Shown: positions 25,283-37,082, counted from the first letter of the stretch. The stretch is 64,000 nucleotides of DNA from Eutrigla gurnardus (GCA_963514095.1 OY741282.1:20619102-20683101), one strand, 5' to 3'. Translations and numbers: made by a program. The notes: generated from the sequence alone by a model not told the origin.

Positions 25283-25494
25283 TACGGAGAGGAGAATGGC
25301 TGCTGCACCCGTCACCACGCCGCAACTTGTGGACAAACCAGCGTCGTGAAGTGCGATATAGCCGTACTTTAGCTAAAAACAAATGCGCAAAGCGAGGCAG
25401 TTAACGCCGATGCACCACTGTGTAAACGATGTTTAAAAACATGCTAGCTAACGGCGGAAACACCTCCGACTTAAAGGACAAGCACCCAGACCTG

Positions 25495-27185
25495 GGCCCT
25501 CATTTATAAAACTGTGCGTAGGATCCTTACTAAAAGTGTACGTACGCCAAAAAGCCAAAGTTTGCGTGCGCCAAAAAAAAATCTGATTTATAAAACTGTG
25601 CGCACGCAAGCTGTACGCAATGTTCCCTTTATAAATCACAGGATCACCTACAAGTGTGCGTACCTGAATCCCGCCCTGTACACGCCCACATTTTACTATG
25701 TTAATGAGCCGGCATGCAATCGTTTCCGTGTGGTGAATCACGGCGACAGGTCAGAAAAATAGCGAAGAAACGTTACTTTTCAGAAACGGAGAAAGAGACA
25801 CTTGTTGGGGAGGTGGAGGCCCGGACAATAATTTAATTTAGTGGCCACAGCAGCGGGATCACGAATAAAAAGACGCAGTGCGAGTGGCAACACATCGCTG
25901 CTGCTGTCAACGGCGTCAGTGGGACGGAGCGGACGGTGATCTGAAGGTAAATGACATCTTTCCGCTCCTAACATAGATTTAATGTATAGCTAGAGTATTT
26001 GAGGAAGTTTGATTTTGATGTGACGTTGACGGGGATCGTGTCCGAAAAGGAGGGAGACACAGACGCGACTGAGACCAGAGGGATAAGGGTGAACAGATTT
26101 TAAACTTTTATTGTATATATAACAAAACGTTAAATAGTTTCTGTCCTTCCAGAGTCTGCAGCGTGTGGCGTAGAGGAGAGTGACGGTGAGGAGGGTGATG
26201 TGAGGAGGGTGACGGTGACGGGCCCTCGGCACAGCGTCCGGGTCCGGCGCAAAGCAGCAGCGCACCCCGGGGCGCATGGCACATCAAGCGGTCGGGTGCT
26301 CACTAATGCCGTCTTGCAACTTCAGCTTGACACAATCACCGCCATCAACAACGTTGCAGATGAGCTACGGCAAACGCGCACTGTGATTAATAGAAGAATA
26401 CGTTTACAATGAACATTGATTGTTGTCTTCTTTATATTACAAACGCATAACATCCTCACGGATTCTTGCGCCCTGTTGATAACCCTCCAGTCGGTCAGTG
26501 GGACGTGGCTCGGGGTCATCGATAAATTTGCGCTCTCCACGCTCCACGACTGAGCGCGCACGAGCGTGCCATTCATTATAGCGCATTTCCTCTGCGCTCT
26601 GGTGGTTTAAAAACGAGGATAAGTGTAACAATTATGCGATGGCTTAATGGCTGTATGTATGTGCGTTGATGATATATGTACATAAATAAGGAGAATATTT
26701 AGTTATTCCCGCTGTGTTCTACAGTGATCTAATGGAAGGTATTTATTGTATACTGTATTACATGCATTTGGGCCGTCTCCTCCTCCTGCGGTGACAGCGC
26801 TGATTCAATATTTCAAAATTATTTTGATTTAAGATACAAGTCAGATTTTAAAAGAAGGTGTTAATATGAAAAAAACTATCACTCATTAAAAGCGTCAAAA
26901 ACATTGCTGGAGTTCCTCATGATAACGCAGATCTAACGTATGATATGGAGTGTAATTAAATGTGTGCGAGTCATCAAAAATATATAGTTCTTCTCACGTT
27001 TACTGCTGATTCCCTTCCAGTCTCCAGAATGTGCGTACCGGTACGCATGCCTCAGAGTTTGCTTACGAGTACGCACACTTTCCCGTCAAGTTTGGTTTTT
27101 ATAGATCACAACATTTGCGTGGAAAGTGGCGTGCGCATGTTTCCAGCCCCGTTTTGTGCGTACGCAAGCTTTATAAATGAGGGCC
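25495..27185. mobile_element. PIF/Harbinger element nested in the hAT element
   Basis: Terminal inverted repeats ggccctcatttataaa and tttataaatgagggcc are perfect. They are flanked by CTG on both sides (25492-25494 and 27186-27188), the 3-bp duplication typical of PIF/Harbinger. Subterminal gcgtacgc-type motifs occur at both ends in opposite orientation. It retains a Myb-like gene but I see no DDE nuclease, so it is a deletion derivative. Confidence 0.8.
25763..26412 (+). pseudogene. Myb/SANT-like accessory protein of Harbinger element
   Basis: The first part encodes KKRYFSETEKETLVGEVEAR, then, after a stop and frame slip, FSGHSSGITNKK and HIAAAVNGVSGTERTV. This is the Myb/SANT-like DNA-binding domain that Harbinger elements encode beside their nuclease. 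A possible intron runs from gaag|gtaaat (25946/25947) to the acceptor ctgtccttccag (26152). The last exon encodes a C-terminal helical tail (DTITAINNVADELRQTR) ending at TGA 26410-26412. It is broken, so probably inactive. Confidence 0.65.
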
Positions 27186-28905
27186 CTGCACACTGAGCTC
27201 AGGGAACGACAGGTCATTTAAACTCATGAAAAAAACAAAAGTAGCTCTGGAAGAAAAAAAATAGAGCTGGTTTATTTATATTATTGTATTTTATATTACA
27301 TTATTGTATTTATATTTTCACATTTTTAAAATTGTGTGCATTAGAAAAGCTTGTCTTTGTGGTATTTTATTTTATTTGCTGATTAATATGTTATTGTTCT
27401 AAGATTTTCTATTAAAATAAAGTCTGTAATGACATTTTTTACATTCACTTTTTATTTGAAAAAGTATCGAAAAGTACCGAAACACATGTTGGTACCGGTA
27501 CCAAAATGTTGGTATCGTGACAACACTAGTGCAGTGTATCCATCAGCGCTGTGTACAGCATCATCATCAAAATCATTGTGGTTGTCAACAATGAATTCAA
27601 AGAGCTCCAAGAGTTCTTCTCTCTGCTCATACACAGTGCAAACCAAACGTGATGAAAAGTTCCACCGTGTTGGAGTCACTCTAGGCAGGCTTCACTGGCA
27701 TATTTCATCCAGGAGTTTCGTGCGTTTGGCTGACCTTGTGAAAAAGGCTGCGAGGCCACTTAGGTGGGAGAAAAACACTTTGCACTCTTTGATTTTGGCA
27801 GCACTTTGAGACATGACGAGGTTCAGAGAGTGCGCATAACAGTGAACGAAGAGAGCTTGTGGTATTTTTTCTTTGACTTTAGCTTGGACCCCATTCAGTC
27901 CAGAGGCCATGACTGCAGCTCCATCGTAACACTGGGCAATTACCTTATTGGTGCAGGGCAGGCACAGTCCTCCAGAAAGTCCAAAACTTGATGAGCTATG
28001 GCTTCTGCGCGCTTATCACCACTGACATCACCAAACTGGAAAAAGCGCTCCTTGACACCACCGTCAGTGGTGTAACGCAGGACATATGACATCTGAGCAG
28101 TGTTACTGACGTCAGTTGTCTCGTCTACCATAACGGAGACAAAAGGCGTGTTCCTCACCTCCTCCCTCATTGCTTCGGTCATTACATCTGCCACCGATTG
28201 AATCAGGTCATTCTGAATTTTGCTGGAGGTGCCGATGAAAACAGTGGCCGAATCCAGATGACAGCGCAGAGGGCTGTCATACTCCGTCAAAAACTCCAAG
28301 TAGTTCCCCTTGTTTTCGGAATCTTTACTCTCATCATGTCCTCGAAATGCCAGCTCTTGCTTTCCAAGAAATGTGACGACATTGATGAGACGTTTCAGGA
28401 TCTCTCTGTTCTGCCTGACCTTGTTGTTGTGGGCCGTAGTATGATTACGGCGCTGCTCATCTAGCTGAAGATCAACTCTTGTGTCCCCAAAAGTTTGCAG
28501 GTGTGCCGCAGAATCTTGATGTCGGTGGGCTGACTTTGTCAGATTAGTAAGGCTGACAAATCTGCCGCTGACCCAGGTGGATGACTTGTCAGTTGTAAAA
28601 AGTAAGCAACTCCAGCAGTACAGCCTGTTTGTTTTCTTACAGCCCGTCATCCACGGACATCGCTGATAATTTTAGGTCTTGAAATGCCTTTCCACTTTCT
28701 TAACCTTTTCTTTTAATTCCAGTTCTGGAGTTAGTCTTCCGTTTTCTATTATTTGAAGTTTTTCTGTGAAAGGCCGCCTTGAAAAAGGCGATGCTATCAA
28801 GCTAGCCACAACGTCACTCTCATCTTCCGCCATTTAACTCTGTCTCTCAACCGCTCTCACCACTCTGCAGAGATTCGATGTTTGGACTTCATGAAGGCCT
28901 ACGAC

Positions 28906-29660
28906 AGGGTTCCCCAATTAGTTTTCACTGAGGGCCAAATTATGTCCAGGTTGCCAAGTCGAGGGCCAAATTGTCTGTAATTTTTTTCATTGGACCACTA
29001 AACATTGTTTTATGTGCAAATGTTATTATTGTTGCTGCTATTATTTGAAGTATTATGATTGTAATGATTAGTACTACCAGTGGTAGTTGGTTGTAGTAGC
29101 AGATAGTAGTAGTAGTCATAGCCTGTGTTGAGGGACAGATAAAATGTACACTTGAAAGAAAATAAGTCCAATATCAACGATTTATTTATTTGAATGCCCC
29201 TGGAGAATATTTTGATCAACAACAAAAAACAACAGCACTACAGCAAGTGGTGCACAAGAGGAAAACAATATTGTATAATAGTGGAGTCTATGATTATTGT
29301 TTGCAGCGTCTTGCTGTTGTCTTGTAATTTGCAGACGGTCCCTGCGCACTCGCCCGGCTGCACATAGAGATCAATGTTCTCCGTCCAGACCGGAGGACAG
29401 CTTATTTATGTAAAAAATCTGGGTTTTGGTCCTTGTAGCTCGTAGTCTATGATATTACGGTGGGAAAGAGGCATCTTTTGTGTTTGAAAACGTTTCTCTT
29501 CAGATTTATTGATCCCGAATCTGTGAATATATTTTCAACTTTACCGACTCTTTATTTCACCTTATGGCAGGTTATTAGTTAGTCACTGGGTCCGCACGGG
29601 CCGGACACTTTGCTCTTGCGGGCCGGATTTGGCCCGCGGGCCGCTAATTGAACGTAATTG
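28906..29660. mobile_element. hAT-like MITE remnant
   Basis: Starts cagggttccccaattag and approaches its end with ggcccgcgggccgctaattg, the pattern of a hAT MITE family with GGCC-rich subterminal repeats. The outer right end and target duplication were not resolved, so the boundaries are approximate. Confidence 0.45.
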
Positions 29661-29797
29661 TCAACACATACATACGGACATTTCTTAATTTTTCAACTTT
29701 TAAATATCTCTCTCTGTCTCTTATGTATGTTTGGTAATTTCTAGCCTGCTATATTATCAGTTTTGCTTGTGTGTGTATTTTGGGGTGTTTTATTATT

Positions 29798-31152
29798 TGG
29801 TTTTTATCGCAAACAACAACAACAACAAATAACCATAAAATTTAAAGTAACTAAATGTCAGAAGCACAACACAAATAAACAGTCTCAGCCGGAAAAAAAC
29901 AAAATATATTCGAGAGGGAACAGGAGGAAGCAAAAAGCTTATTTAGTCCCGCCCCTTCCTCACAAAATCATATCATATGCAATAAAAATTAAAATATTGT
30001 CATTCAATAGCCTCAGTTTATTGTTGACTGTTGGCATCCAAGATGATGTCCGCTAATATGTGTAGCACCTTTAACCCTGATTAATGGATACTCACATCCC
30101 TAGGTTCGGTAGGAGTTAGGTGAATGACTCAAAAAGAGGAGTGGTTTGAACAGGTGATATTTTAATATCGATGAGAAATAAAATAATAAACAAACAACTT
30201 GGTTGTTCCCTTTTTCAAAATAATAAGGCGTAGGGCTGCACAAAAAATCGTTAAAAAAATCGCGATCTCGATTCACACATACACGTGATCTCATTTCTAC
30301 ACACAGCGATTCTGAAGCATTTTATATCTTGAACTGCATCACAAAGCGCCACATTTTTTAAGCGCCCCCAAACGCAGCACTGCCGCTGCCTCCTCCCTCA
30401 ACCTATGGTAAAGCATCTTTATAACACGTGATTCAGTGGAGGAAGCCGCCTGCAGTTGAGTGTTTGGAAAGAAGGTACGTGTCAACAGGCAGCGGTGTTT
30501 CCCCGCGTCCAATTCATTGCGCCGGGCTCGACTCACCGCCTCGGGAACGCTCGCGAAAATCTTCTAAACTGAATGTTGTTGTTCTAAAATAAAGACAGAT
30601 TCAGCAACTGCATAGCTTATTTCTCGCTTAAAATGTTTTCAGAAACACCTTTCGGTGAACTATTTTCGTAAAATAAGAGAACGTTTCCAAACGAGCCGCC
30701 ATGTTGGTCTGCGTGAACTCCGGAGCAGACAGGACAGCTGTGAAAGCGATTGTCCAATCAGGTGCAGCCATGAAGTGTGCGCGTGATTGTATGAAGGAGA
30801 GCGCCTGTCAATCATCCTCAGTGGCCGCCCACCAAGCGTGCAATACTGGGAAGCGGCGCGTCCACTCGCGTTTAAAATCGCCTCTGTGGACACGTATTAG
30901 GTAGGTGTCCACAGAGAATTTTTTTTTTTTTTACTTTTGTAAAAATTACTTATCTTCCAATGATAGAACTACTACTATGCCTCTGCCAAAGCAACACACG
31001 TTTTTTTGTTTTGTTAAAGTTCATCAGTGCAATAAACATTTTGTGAAAAAAAATCGTGCAAAAGAATCGTGATCTCAATTCTAAGCAAAAAAATTGTGAT
31101 TCACATTTTTTCCAGAATCGTGCAGCCCTAATAAGGCGCCAGAAAAGAAACA
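29798..31152. repeat. ~450-bp repeat, copy 1 (split by hAT element)
   Basis: The 29798-30230 segment plus the bases after 31138 match 35388-35835 almost base for base (shared runs such as gtcccgccccttcctcacaa with one change). Copy 1 is interrupted by the 900-bp element at 30231. I do not recognise the family. Confidence 0.8.
30231..31130. mobile_element. hAT-like non-autonomous element (900 bp)
   Basis: The ends tagggctgcacaaaaaatcg and agaatcgtgcagcccta are inverted repeats flanked by a perfect 8-bp duplication ataaggcg (30223-30230 and 31131-31138). The sister repeat copy has the site once and uninterrupted at 35817-35824, so insertion and duplication are shown directly. No transposase is present. 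The open frames inside (30339-30536, 30660-30904) are not supported. Confidence 0.9.
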
Positions 31153-31189
31153 GGACATTTACACCGATAATGTTTCATCATTCGTGGCC

Positions 31190-31327
31190 AGGGCATGAAA
31201 CTGGCACCCGCCCACACGCCAAATGCGGGTAGCTTTTGTGATTGGCGGGTGAAACTGTCAATCTCGCTGCCACATTGGCGGGTAGCCAATAAGACAACAC
31301 AACACTGAGCAAGTGTCGGCGGCTAGT
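31190..31327. mobile_element. Possible hAT terminus fragment
   Basis: Begins cagggcatgaaactggc and contains gattggcgggtgaaac repeats. It resembles a hAT terminus, but no matching 8-bp duplication was found. Confidence 0.3.
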
Positions 31328-31846
31328 TCAAGCAGCAACTCTCTGGAACTCTCTGTTGACGTCAACTGTCAATCATCTCTATTCTACATTCTGATTGGTA
31401 CTCGCTTCACTCGCATCGCAGAGAGTTACATTATTTTATCTCCGTCCCCGCCCACATCGCATCGCCTGTCCTGACCACTTCCGCTAGAACACATTCACAT
31501 TCATTGACAGCTGTCGCTCAGAGATGGGCGAGTGGCGACGTATGTGAACGAGGCTTCAGTCAAAACCAAAACACCAAGGAAGGCTGAGGAATAGTCACCC
31601 ACTTATATTATTATTAATAATAGTCATGATAAACTAATAGTATAAAGGCTCAGCACTGTGTTTTAGTCATTTTTGTTGTTTTCTTGGATGCTTAAACTCC
31701 TCAACCCCATTAAGTATGTCAACATTTGTATCAGCACCAGCAGTTTGTAAGAAATTGGTCAGTAATTGATATGTCATATTTTGGTTCTCAGAATTCACCA
31801 AATTGATGCATTAAAATGAAATTATTCAAAATGTTCTCCCTGGAGA
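31328..31846. repeat. Left arm of large inverted repeat
   Basis: Reverse-complement match to 32541-33066 over ~520 bases with small gaps and substitutions. It includes the (TTA)n junction and the agtcacccactt segment that begins the repeat at 15058. Confidence 0.85.
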
Positions 31847-32540
31847 TGTAAAATCCCACTCATTCGGTGTGTTATGGAAGCGTTGTGATTGGAGACGAAA
31901 CAGCCAATCAGAATTGAGCTTCTCCAAGTCTCTGATTGGTTCAGGGCTTGAAGCAGGAAAAAATCCTGTGCCTGAAATTTTTTTATGCATTGGGGAGAAG
32001 AAAATTCTGAACATTTGCAATCTAAATGAATTAATCTGGTGCACTTTGAGAGTAAACCCACATTATAGTTTGAAACAACATTCAAAACACACACAGCCAG
32101 TATCACTAAGCATAAAGTCTGCTAGCTTAATGCTAACGTATAATACCTCAGAAATTAGCATCACCAAGGGCGTAACTTTGAGTTGAACATTGGGGTGGTT
32201 GAGATTTCCACCTGTGAAGCAGGTGTGTGTATATATATATATATATATTCTTTGGCCACCAGCCACTGCGGCAGGTTTGGGTTTACCAGCCCAGATATAT
32301 AGTTTGTGCCTAAAATAAAGTTGACCGACTCAGAAAATGCATAAAAATGGGTCTTGAACGTGTACAAAATACACATTAAAGTGTGTGCAAGTGTTCTTGT
32401 TAGGACTCATGGTCCTTAATTGTCTCTAACTTTAAGTATTTTGTCCCGATTACAAATGGGTTTGTAGTGTTTCCCACAGGATCTTTGGAGACTATGGTTG
32501 GGGGATTGCGATCCTCTAGGGGGGTCCGGGGGCATGCCCC
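31847..32540. other. Spacer of the large inverted repeat
   Basis: About 690 bases between the arms, with an (AT)n tract near 32229 and no supported gene. The end, with gggggcatgcccccc, is a G/C-rich palindrome common to interspersed repeats. Confidence 0.5.
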
Positions 32541-33066
32541 CCCGGGAGAAAATTTTGAATAATTTCATTTTAATGCATCAATTTGGTGAATTCTGAGAAA
32601 CAAAATATGACATATCAATTACTGACCAATTTCTTACAAACTGCTGGTACTGATACAAATGTTGACATACTAAATGGGGTTGAGGAGTTTAAGCATTCAA
32701 GAAAAGATGAGAACAAAAATGACTAAAACACAATTCGTTTATTATTATTATTAATAATGATAATAATAATAATAATAATAATAAAAGTGGGTGACTATTC
32801 CTCAGCCTTCCTTGGTGTTTTGGTTTTGACTGAAGCCTCGTTCACATACGTCGTCACTCGCCCATCTCTGAGAGACAACTGTCAATGAATGTGAATGTGT
32901 TCTAGCGGAATGTGGACCAGGACAGGCGATGTGATGTGGTCGATCGGAGATAAAATAATTTTAACTTTCTGCGATGCGAGTGAAGCGAGTACCAATCACA
33001 ATATAGAATAGAGATGATCGACAGTTGCCGTCAACAGAGAGTTCCACAGAGAGTTGTCGCTTGAAG
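32541..33066. repeat. Right arm of large inverted repeat
   Basis: Partner of 31328-31846 and contiguous with the start of interspersed repeat copy 2. The arms could extrude as a cruciform or represent two copies inserted in opposite orientation. Confidence 0.85.
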
Positions 33067-35119
33067 TCGCCGCCGGCGGCAGTGAGTTTTTTTTGCCAGC
33101 GAGTAGAATTCAGCGAGAAAGCGAGTGACGGGCGAGTAACGACGTATGTGAACGGGGCTATACGCGCACGCACTGTCGAACTCGCCGGCTGGGGGGGGGG
33201 CAACCGTGAGTGGTGGCACTGGAGCCCTAGCAGTAGCTACCTCCTGTTGGGAAGATACTTTTATTCTTTTGCTTTTTTTCGCGTGCTTTCTTCATACCAC
33301 CGCTGATGCGGGGAGAGACCGGGAGAGACAGTAGATAAGCGCAGGTCCGGCAAGGTGGGCGAAACCAAATCTCAGAGCGGGAGGGGGAACAGACAAACGT
33401 CACTATTTTTTACTGGTAAATTGAGAAAATCTACCACACTGTTGTGATTATAATGCTGAACATTCAATATCAATAATTGTGATATCATATTGGGTGGGTT
33501 GTGGTGGCTGGTTTGGATTATTGGGTGGGTTGCAACCCACCCATCCCCCCCATAAATTACGCCTATGAGCATCGCTATCGCTAGTTCGCGGCAATCGACA
33601 GCGATAGCAGTAAAGCTGCTAAAAGCTGTTTTAATTCTGGCTTTAGCGCTGTTAACACGTCACAGTTTTAATATTTTTCATGCGAGAAAGTCACAGTTTA
33701 ATCCAGTGCAGAGTCTGTGGGAGCCGCGACCGGTGACCAGGGCAACGGCTGTCACAGCGGCGGCAGCGCCGGTCTACTGATCTGATCGCCCAGGGCCAAC
33801 CTCTGTCGTCATCCCGGGGGAGAAAAACGAGCTGGTTAAATTCTTTTTATTAGATTAATGTTGGTCTCATTGATGAAATCTAACAACTGTGGCAGCCGCA
33901 TTAGTTTGTCTGAATGAAAAGTGTGCAGGGCTGCCTTTGGGCTGATGTCAGGCCCGGAGTGGCTAATCGGGAGGACCGGGACAATTCCCGGTGGGCCGGT
34001 CTGACTTTTGGGCCGCGAGGGCCGGTGTTCAATTATTATTTTTATTTATTTTTGTGCCGGTGTTCAGTCATGGCACTGAGTGGAGTGGGTATCACGTGTA
34101 TGCGTCGCGGGGATTCCCGCAGGTAAATAGACACAAGAACCCAGCCGAACTCTCGGCCCTGATGCCCCCAGACCATGGTGAAAAGCCCGCGGTCCTCACT
34201 AAAACACAGGCCCGCCCAGGTCCACAAGAGTCCACACAGGCGGACTCTCCGTCGAACGCGAAACGCCAAGACGCGCCGCACGCAAACCAGCCGGGAAACA
34301 GACAGCTGAACACGGCCGAACTATGGGCACTTGTGCCCCCAAGGCTGTGTGAAAAGCCCGTGCAGCTCACTTAAGCACCGGCCGGTCCAGGTCCGCGCCA
34401 CGCCACAATTACGCACAGCGAAGCCGGACTTCTGCTTGGTCCGTACACACGTAAAACACTCGGACGCGTTGCGGGGATTCCCGCAGGTAAATAGACACAA
34501 GAACCCAGCCGAACTGTCGGGACTATCACCCTCAGAGCTGGCTGAAAAGCCCGCGGACATCGGTCAAACACCGGCCCGCCCAGGTCCACAAGAGTCCACA
34601 CAGGCGGACTCTCCGTCGAACGCGAAACGCCAAGACGCGCCGCACGCAAACCAGCCGGGAAACAGACAGCTGAACACGGCCGAACTATGGGCACTTGTGC
34701 CCACAAGGCTGTGTGAAAATACACGGAATTACAAGGCTTTAGAGAACAGTGCACTATTGTATGCTTAACATGTAAAGTTATAATTACATTATTTTAATAT
34801 AATAGGTCGTGATCTAAAGTGGGCCGGTCTGAGGTATGAAACTCCAGGGCTGAAAATGAGTCCCACTCTGGCCCTGGCTGATGTTATCAATCGCTCTGGC
34901 TACGTTGTCCCGGTCCGAGGTGCCTGGAAACTTAAGGCCCGCCCTACTCTGCTCTGATTGGCTAGAACTCCTTGGTTACCTTGAGTACCATTGGTAGTTG
35001 GAACTATCACTTTAAACGACTGGTTACAGTTAAAAAAAATAAATAAAAAAAAACACTTCACCAAAATATTGCTACGCCGGATTTCCGGCACCGTGCCGGA
35101 GGTCTTCAAGCCCTGCATT
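32737..35119. mobile_element. Unclassified interspersed repeat, copy 2
   Basis: Direct copy of 15058-16219, same orientation, very similar. Copy 2 has ~325 extra bases (about 33415-33739), lacks ~49 bases near 33827, and carries a 928-bp hAT element. It ends in cttcaagccctgcat like copy 1. Confidence 0.75.
33949..34876. mobile_element. hAT-like element inserted in repeat copy 2
   Basis: The ends caggcccggagtgg and ccactctggccctg are inverted repeats, flanked by gctgatgt at 33941-33948 and 34877-34884. Copy 1 retains the single uninterrupted gctgatgt at 15997-16004. Inside, a segment starting ggggattcccgcaggtaaat near 34110 is repeated about 364 bases later, so the element has an internal tandem duplication. 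No transposase is seen. Confidence 0.85.
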
Positions 35120-35251
35120 ATTAGACCAATTGATTAATCCATGTGTGTCTGACCTCACAACAATGGTCAGGCACACCTGGATTAATCAGTTTGAGTCTTT
35201 CAGGCACTGAGGTTTAGTGCTTGCTTATGCCACAAAGTTTTACATTTTTAC

Positions 35252-35321
35252 TAGTGCTGGGCCGTTAACACCATTAACAGCGTTAACTTAACGGCGCCGT
35301 TAATACGGCCCGCCCAGCACT
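35252..35321. mobile_element. Very short palindromic hAT-like MITE
   Basis: A 70-bp segment from tagtgctgggc to gcccagcacta with further internal inverted matches (gttaacg and taacggcg). No clear 8-bp duplication flanks it, so insertion by transposition is inferred only from the termini. Confidence 0.4.
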
Positions 35322-35387
35322 AACTTCAACAAACACCCACCTCCGAGAGAAGCACGAGTTTCCTCCATGTTTTGCTTTTCCCCCCTG

Positions 35388-35835
35388 GTTTTTATCGCAA
35401 ACAACAACAACAAATAACCATAAAATTTAAAGTAACTAAATGTCAGAAGCACAACACAAATAAACAGTCTCAGCCGGAAAAAAACTAAATATATTCGAGA
35501 GGGAACAGGAGGAAGCAAAAAGCTTATTTAGTCCCGCCCCTTACTCACAAAATCATATCATATGCAATAAAAATTAAAATATTGTCATTCAATAGCCTCA
35601 GTTTATTGTTGACTGTTGGCATCCAAGATGATATCCGCTAATATAAAACATGTGTAGCACCTTTAATCCTGATTAATGGATACTCACATCCCTAGGTTCG
35701 GTAGGAGTTGGGTGAATGACTCAAAATGAGGAGTGGTTTGAACAGGTGATATTTTAATATCGATGAGAAATAAAATAATAAACATAAACAACTTGGTTGT
35801 TCCCTTTTTCAAAATAATAAGGCGCCAGAAAAGAA
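35388..35835. repeat. ~450-bp repeat, copy 2 (uninterrupted)
   Basis: Matches copy 1 at 29798 and carries the unoccupied ataaggcg site at 35817-35824. It is followed by a purine-rich run (gaaaagaaaagaaaagaaaa). Confidence 0.8.
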
Positions 35836-36450
35836 AAAAAGAAAAGAAAAGAAAAGAGTCCTGGGACACTGAGCACTCCTGCTCAGCGTTCTTGTGTGTT
35901 CCGTTGAGGGGGATCCAATGTGTGTTCTGAGTGTCAATGTCAATTGAGTTTCCTTGTCTTCAGTTTCTTTTATTACTACTACCCGGGTAGGTGAGAAGTG
36001 TGTGTGTATATCTTATCTGCTGTCAATGTGTGAGATTCAGATGATCCGGAGTCGTTGAGGTAGGTAGGTTCTGCAGCTGGCCACACTGCTTCTCCAACTT
36101 TCTCTCTCGCTCTCAGAATCGCTGGGCTGGGCTCGCCATCTCATTCGTCTCGTCCTCAGAAGCGTTGGGCTGGGCTCGCCATCTTGTTTGTCTCGTTCCC
36201 TCTGTTTCTCAGTTCAGACTAGCAAAGAAAAAAAAACAACCTACACAGAGAGTGCATAGGTATAAGAAACTTAATCTGATTCTGTCTATATTTCTTATGA
36301 GATCTCATCGTTTTCTAGGTTCACCAAAATTTAGGAAATACATTAGAACACATTAAATTAATTATTATGACTTAAAACAATTAGTTTTGACCATAAATGA
36401 AATCAATTATTCATGAATTATCATGTTAACAATGATATTTTTAACAGACA
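35836..36450. other. Left flank of the provirus; no gene seen
   Basis: Contains a short tandem repeat of ~43 bp (near 36115 and 36158, gctgggctcgccatct) and otherwise AT-rich sequence ending in the gaca target site at 36447-36450. Confidence 0.5.
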
Positions 36451-36936
36451 TGTGGAAGAAAAATGTAATAACCTATTAGCCTACTTTTTCTATATACTGT
36501 GTGTGGAGAAAAATGTAAATACATAAGCTAATCACGCAGCTTTAAATTACTACACATAGAGACGGATGTTCAGATAAGTGGAAAATTACTGTAAGGGTTA
36601 GAAACTGCGTCAGGGCACGGCACCTGCATGCTACAATGTAGGAGACAGTACACACAAGAGAGATGGCGTCCGAATCTCACACATACACACACGCGCCCAC
36701 GCACATACCAACATCAGCAAGGGACAGCAAGGGTGGGGGCTAGCGGCCAGCAAACTGATACAGTGCCTAGCAGAGATAGCACCGGAAGAGATGCACCTCG
36801 ACAACATTCACACACACACATAGATGACAACGCCTGGAAGGACGAATCGTATGAGCCAGTGTGGGTGGAAATACCCAGTGCTCCAACCAGGCCGCGGCAT
36901 TCTAAAATTACGCTCCGCCTGCTTCGATTGATTGAG

Positions 36937-36970
36937 CCAATCAGACTCATGTGGAGTTTTGGATATATTG
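36937..36970 (+). promoter_or_regulatory. ERV LTR core promoter (CCAAT and TATA-like)
   Basis: gccaatcag and, about 20 bases on, ggatatattg lie ~115 bases upstream of the aataaa signal, the spacing expected for U3/R. The transcript would start near 36990-37000. The same arrangement is in the 3' LTR. Confidence 0.6.
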
Positions 36971-37004
36971 AACTGCGCACTCTTTGTAAGCGCCTTTTTG
37001 AGTG

Positions 37005-37025
37005 AACTCAACCCTATGTTGAGTT
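37005..37025 (+). promoter_or_regulatory. R-region stem-loop
   Basis: aactcaa and ttgagtt form a 7-bp perfect stem around ccctatg, just after the inferred transcription start. It is positioned like the R-region hairpin of gammaretroviruses. Function is inferred from position. Confidence 0.4.
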
Positions 37026-37082
37026 GACTATTAGGTCCGTGCACGTTTAACTGCCGGAATATGCTTTCTTGATACTTGTGCT

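Larger units (their letters stand above)
24949..27528. mobile_element. hAT element inserted in the hAT transposase relic
   Basis: The ends tagggttgcacggtatacc and ggtatcgtgacaacacta are imperfect inverted repeats. They are flanked by a perfect 8-bp duplication gtgcagtg (24941-24948 and 27529-27536). It carries a degraded transposase start on the plus strand (MAAAPVTTPQLVDKP near 25296, then stop). It also carries BED-finger remnants with LCKRC (about 25416) and NGGNTSDLKDKHPDL ending at 25494. The BED frame resumes (HTELRERQV) after the nested Harbinger. A (GA)n tract lies at 25234-25280. Confidence 0.85.
24426..28833 (-). pseudogene. Decayed hAT-type transposase (TTF zinc finger/DUF4371-like)
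   Basis: Read on the minus strand, an ATG at 28833 starts a frame with an in-frame TAA near 28667, then a TTF-type finger region (WMTGCKKTNRLYCWSCLLF, about 28640). Next come the catalytic-region motif FVSVMVDETTDVSN (about 28130) and CYDGAAVMASGLNGVQ (about 27900). The C-terminal dimerisation motif SVERSFSALKRIKTHAR lies near 24520, and the frame ends at 24426. A frameshift near 27950 and a TGA near 27692 break it, and a 2580-bp element splits it at 24949-27528. This is a fossil autonomous hAT or a domesticated-type ZMYM/DUF4371 gene relic. Its own termini were not found. Confidence 0.8.

Noticed and set aside
28887..28918. Ten-residue LINE-like motif LDFMKAYDRVP beside the MITE at 28906
   Set aside because: It resembles the RT motif KAYDRVP, but nothing around it extends the match. 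Too short to annotate.
33991..34768. Proline/alanine-rich frames inside the 928-bp hAT element
   Set aside because: They arise from the GC-rich internal tandem duplication, are open on both strands and match no transposase motif I know.
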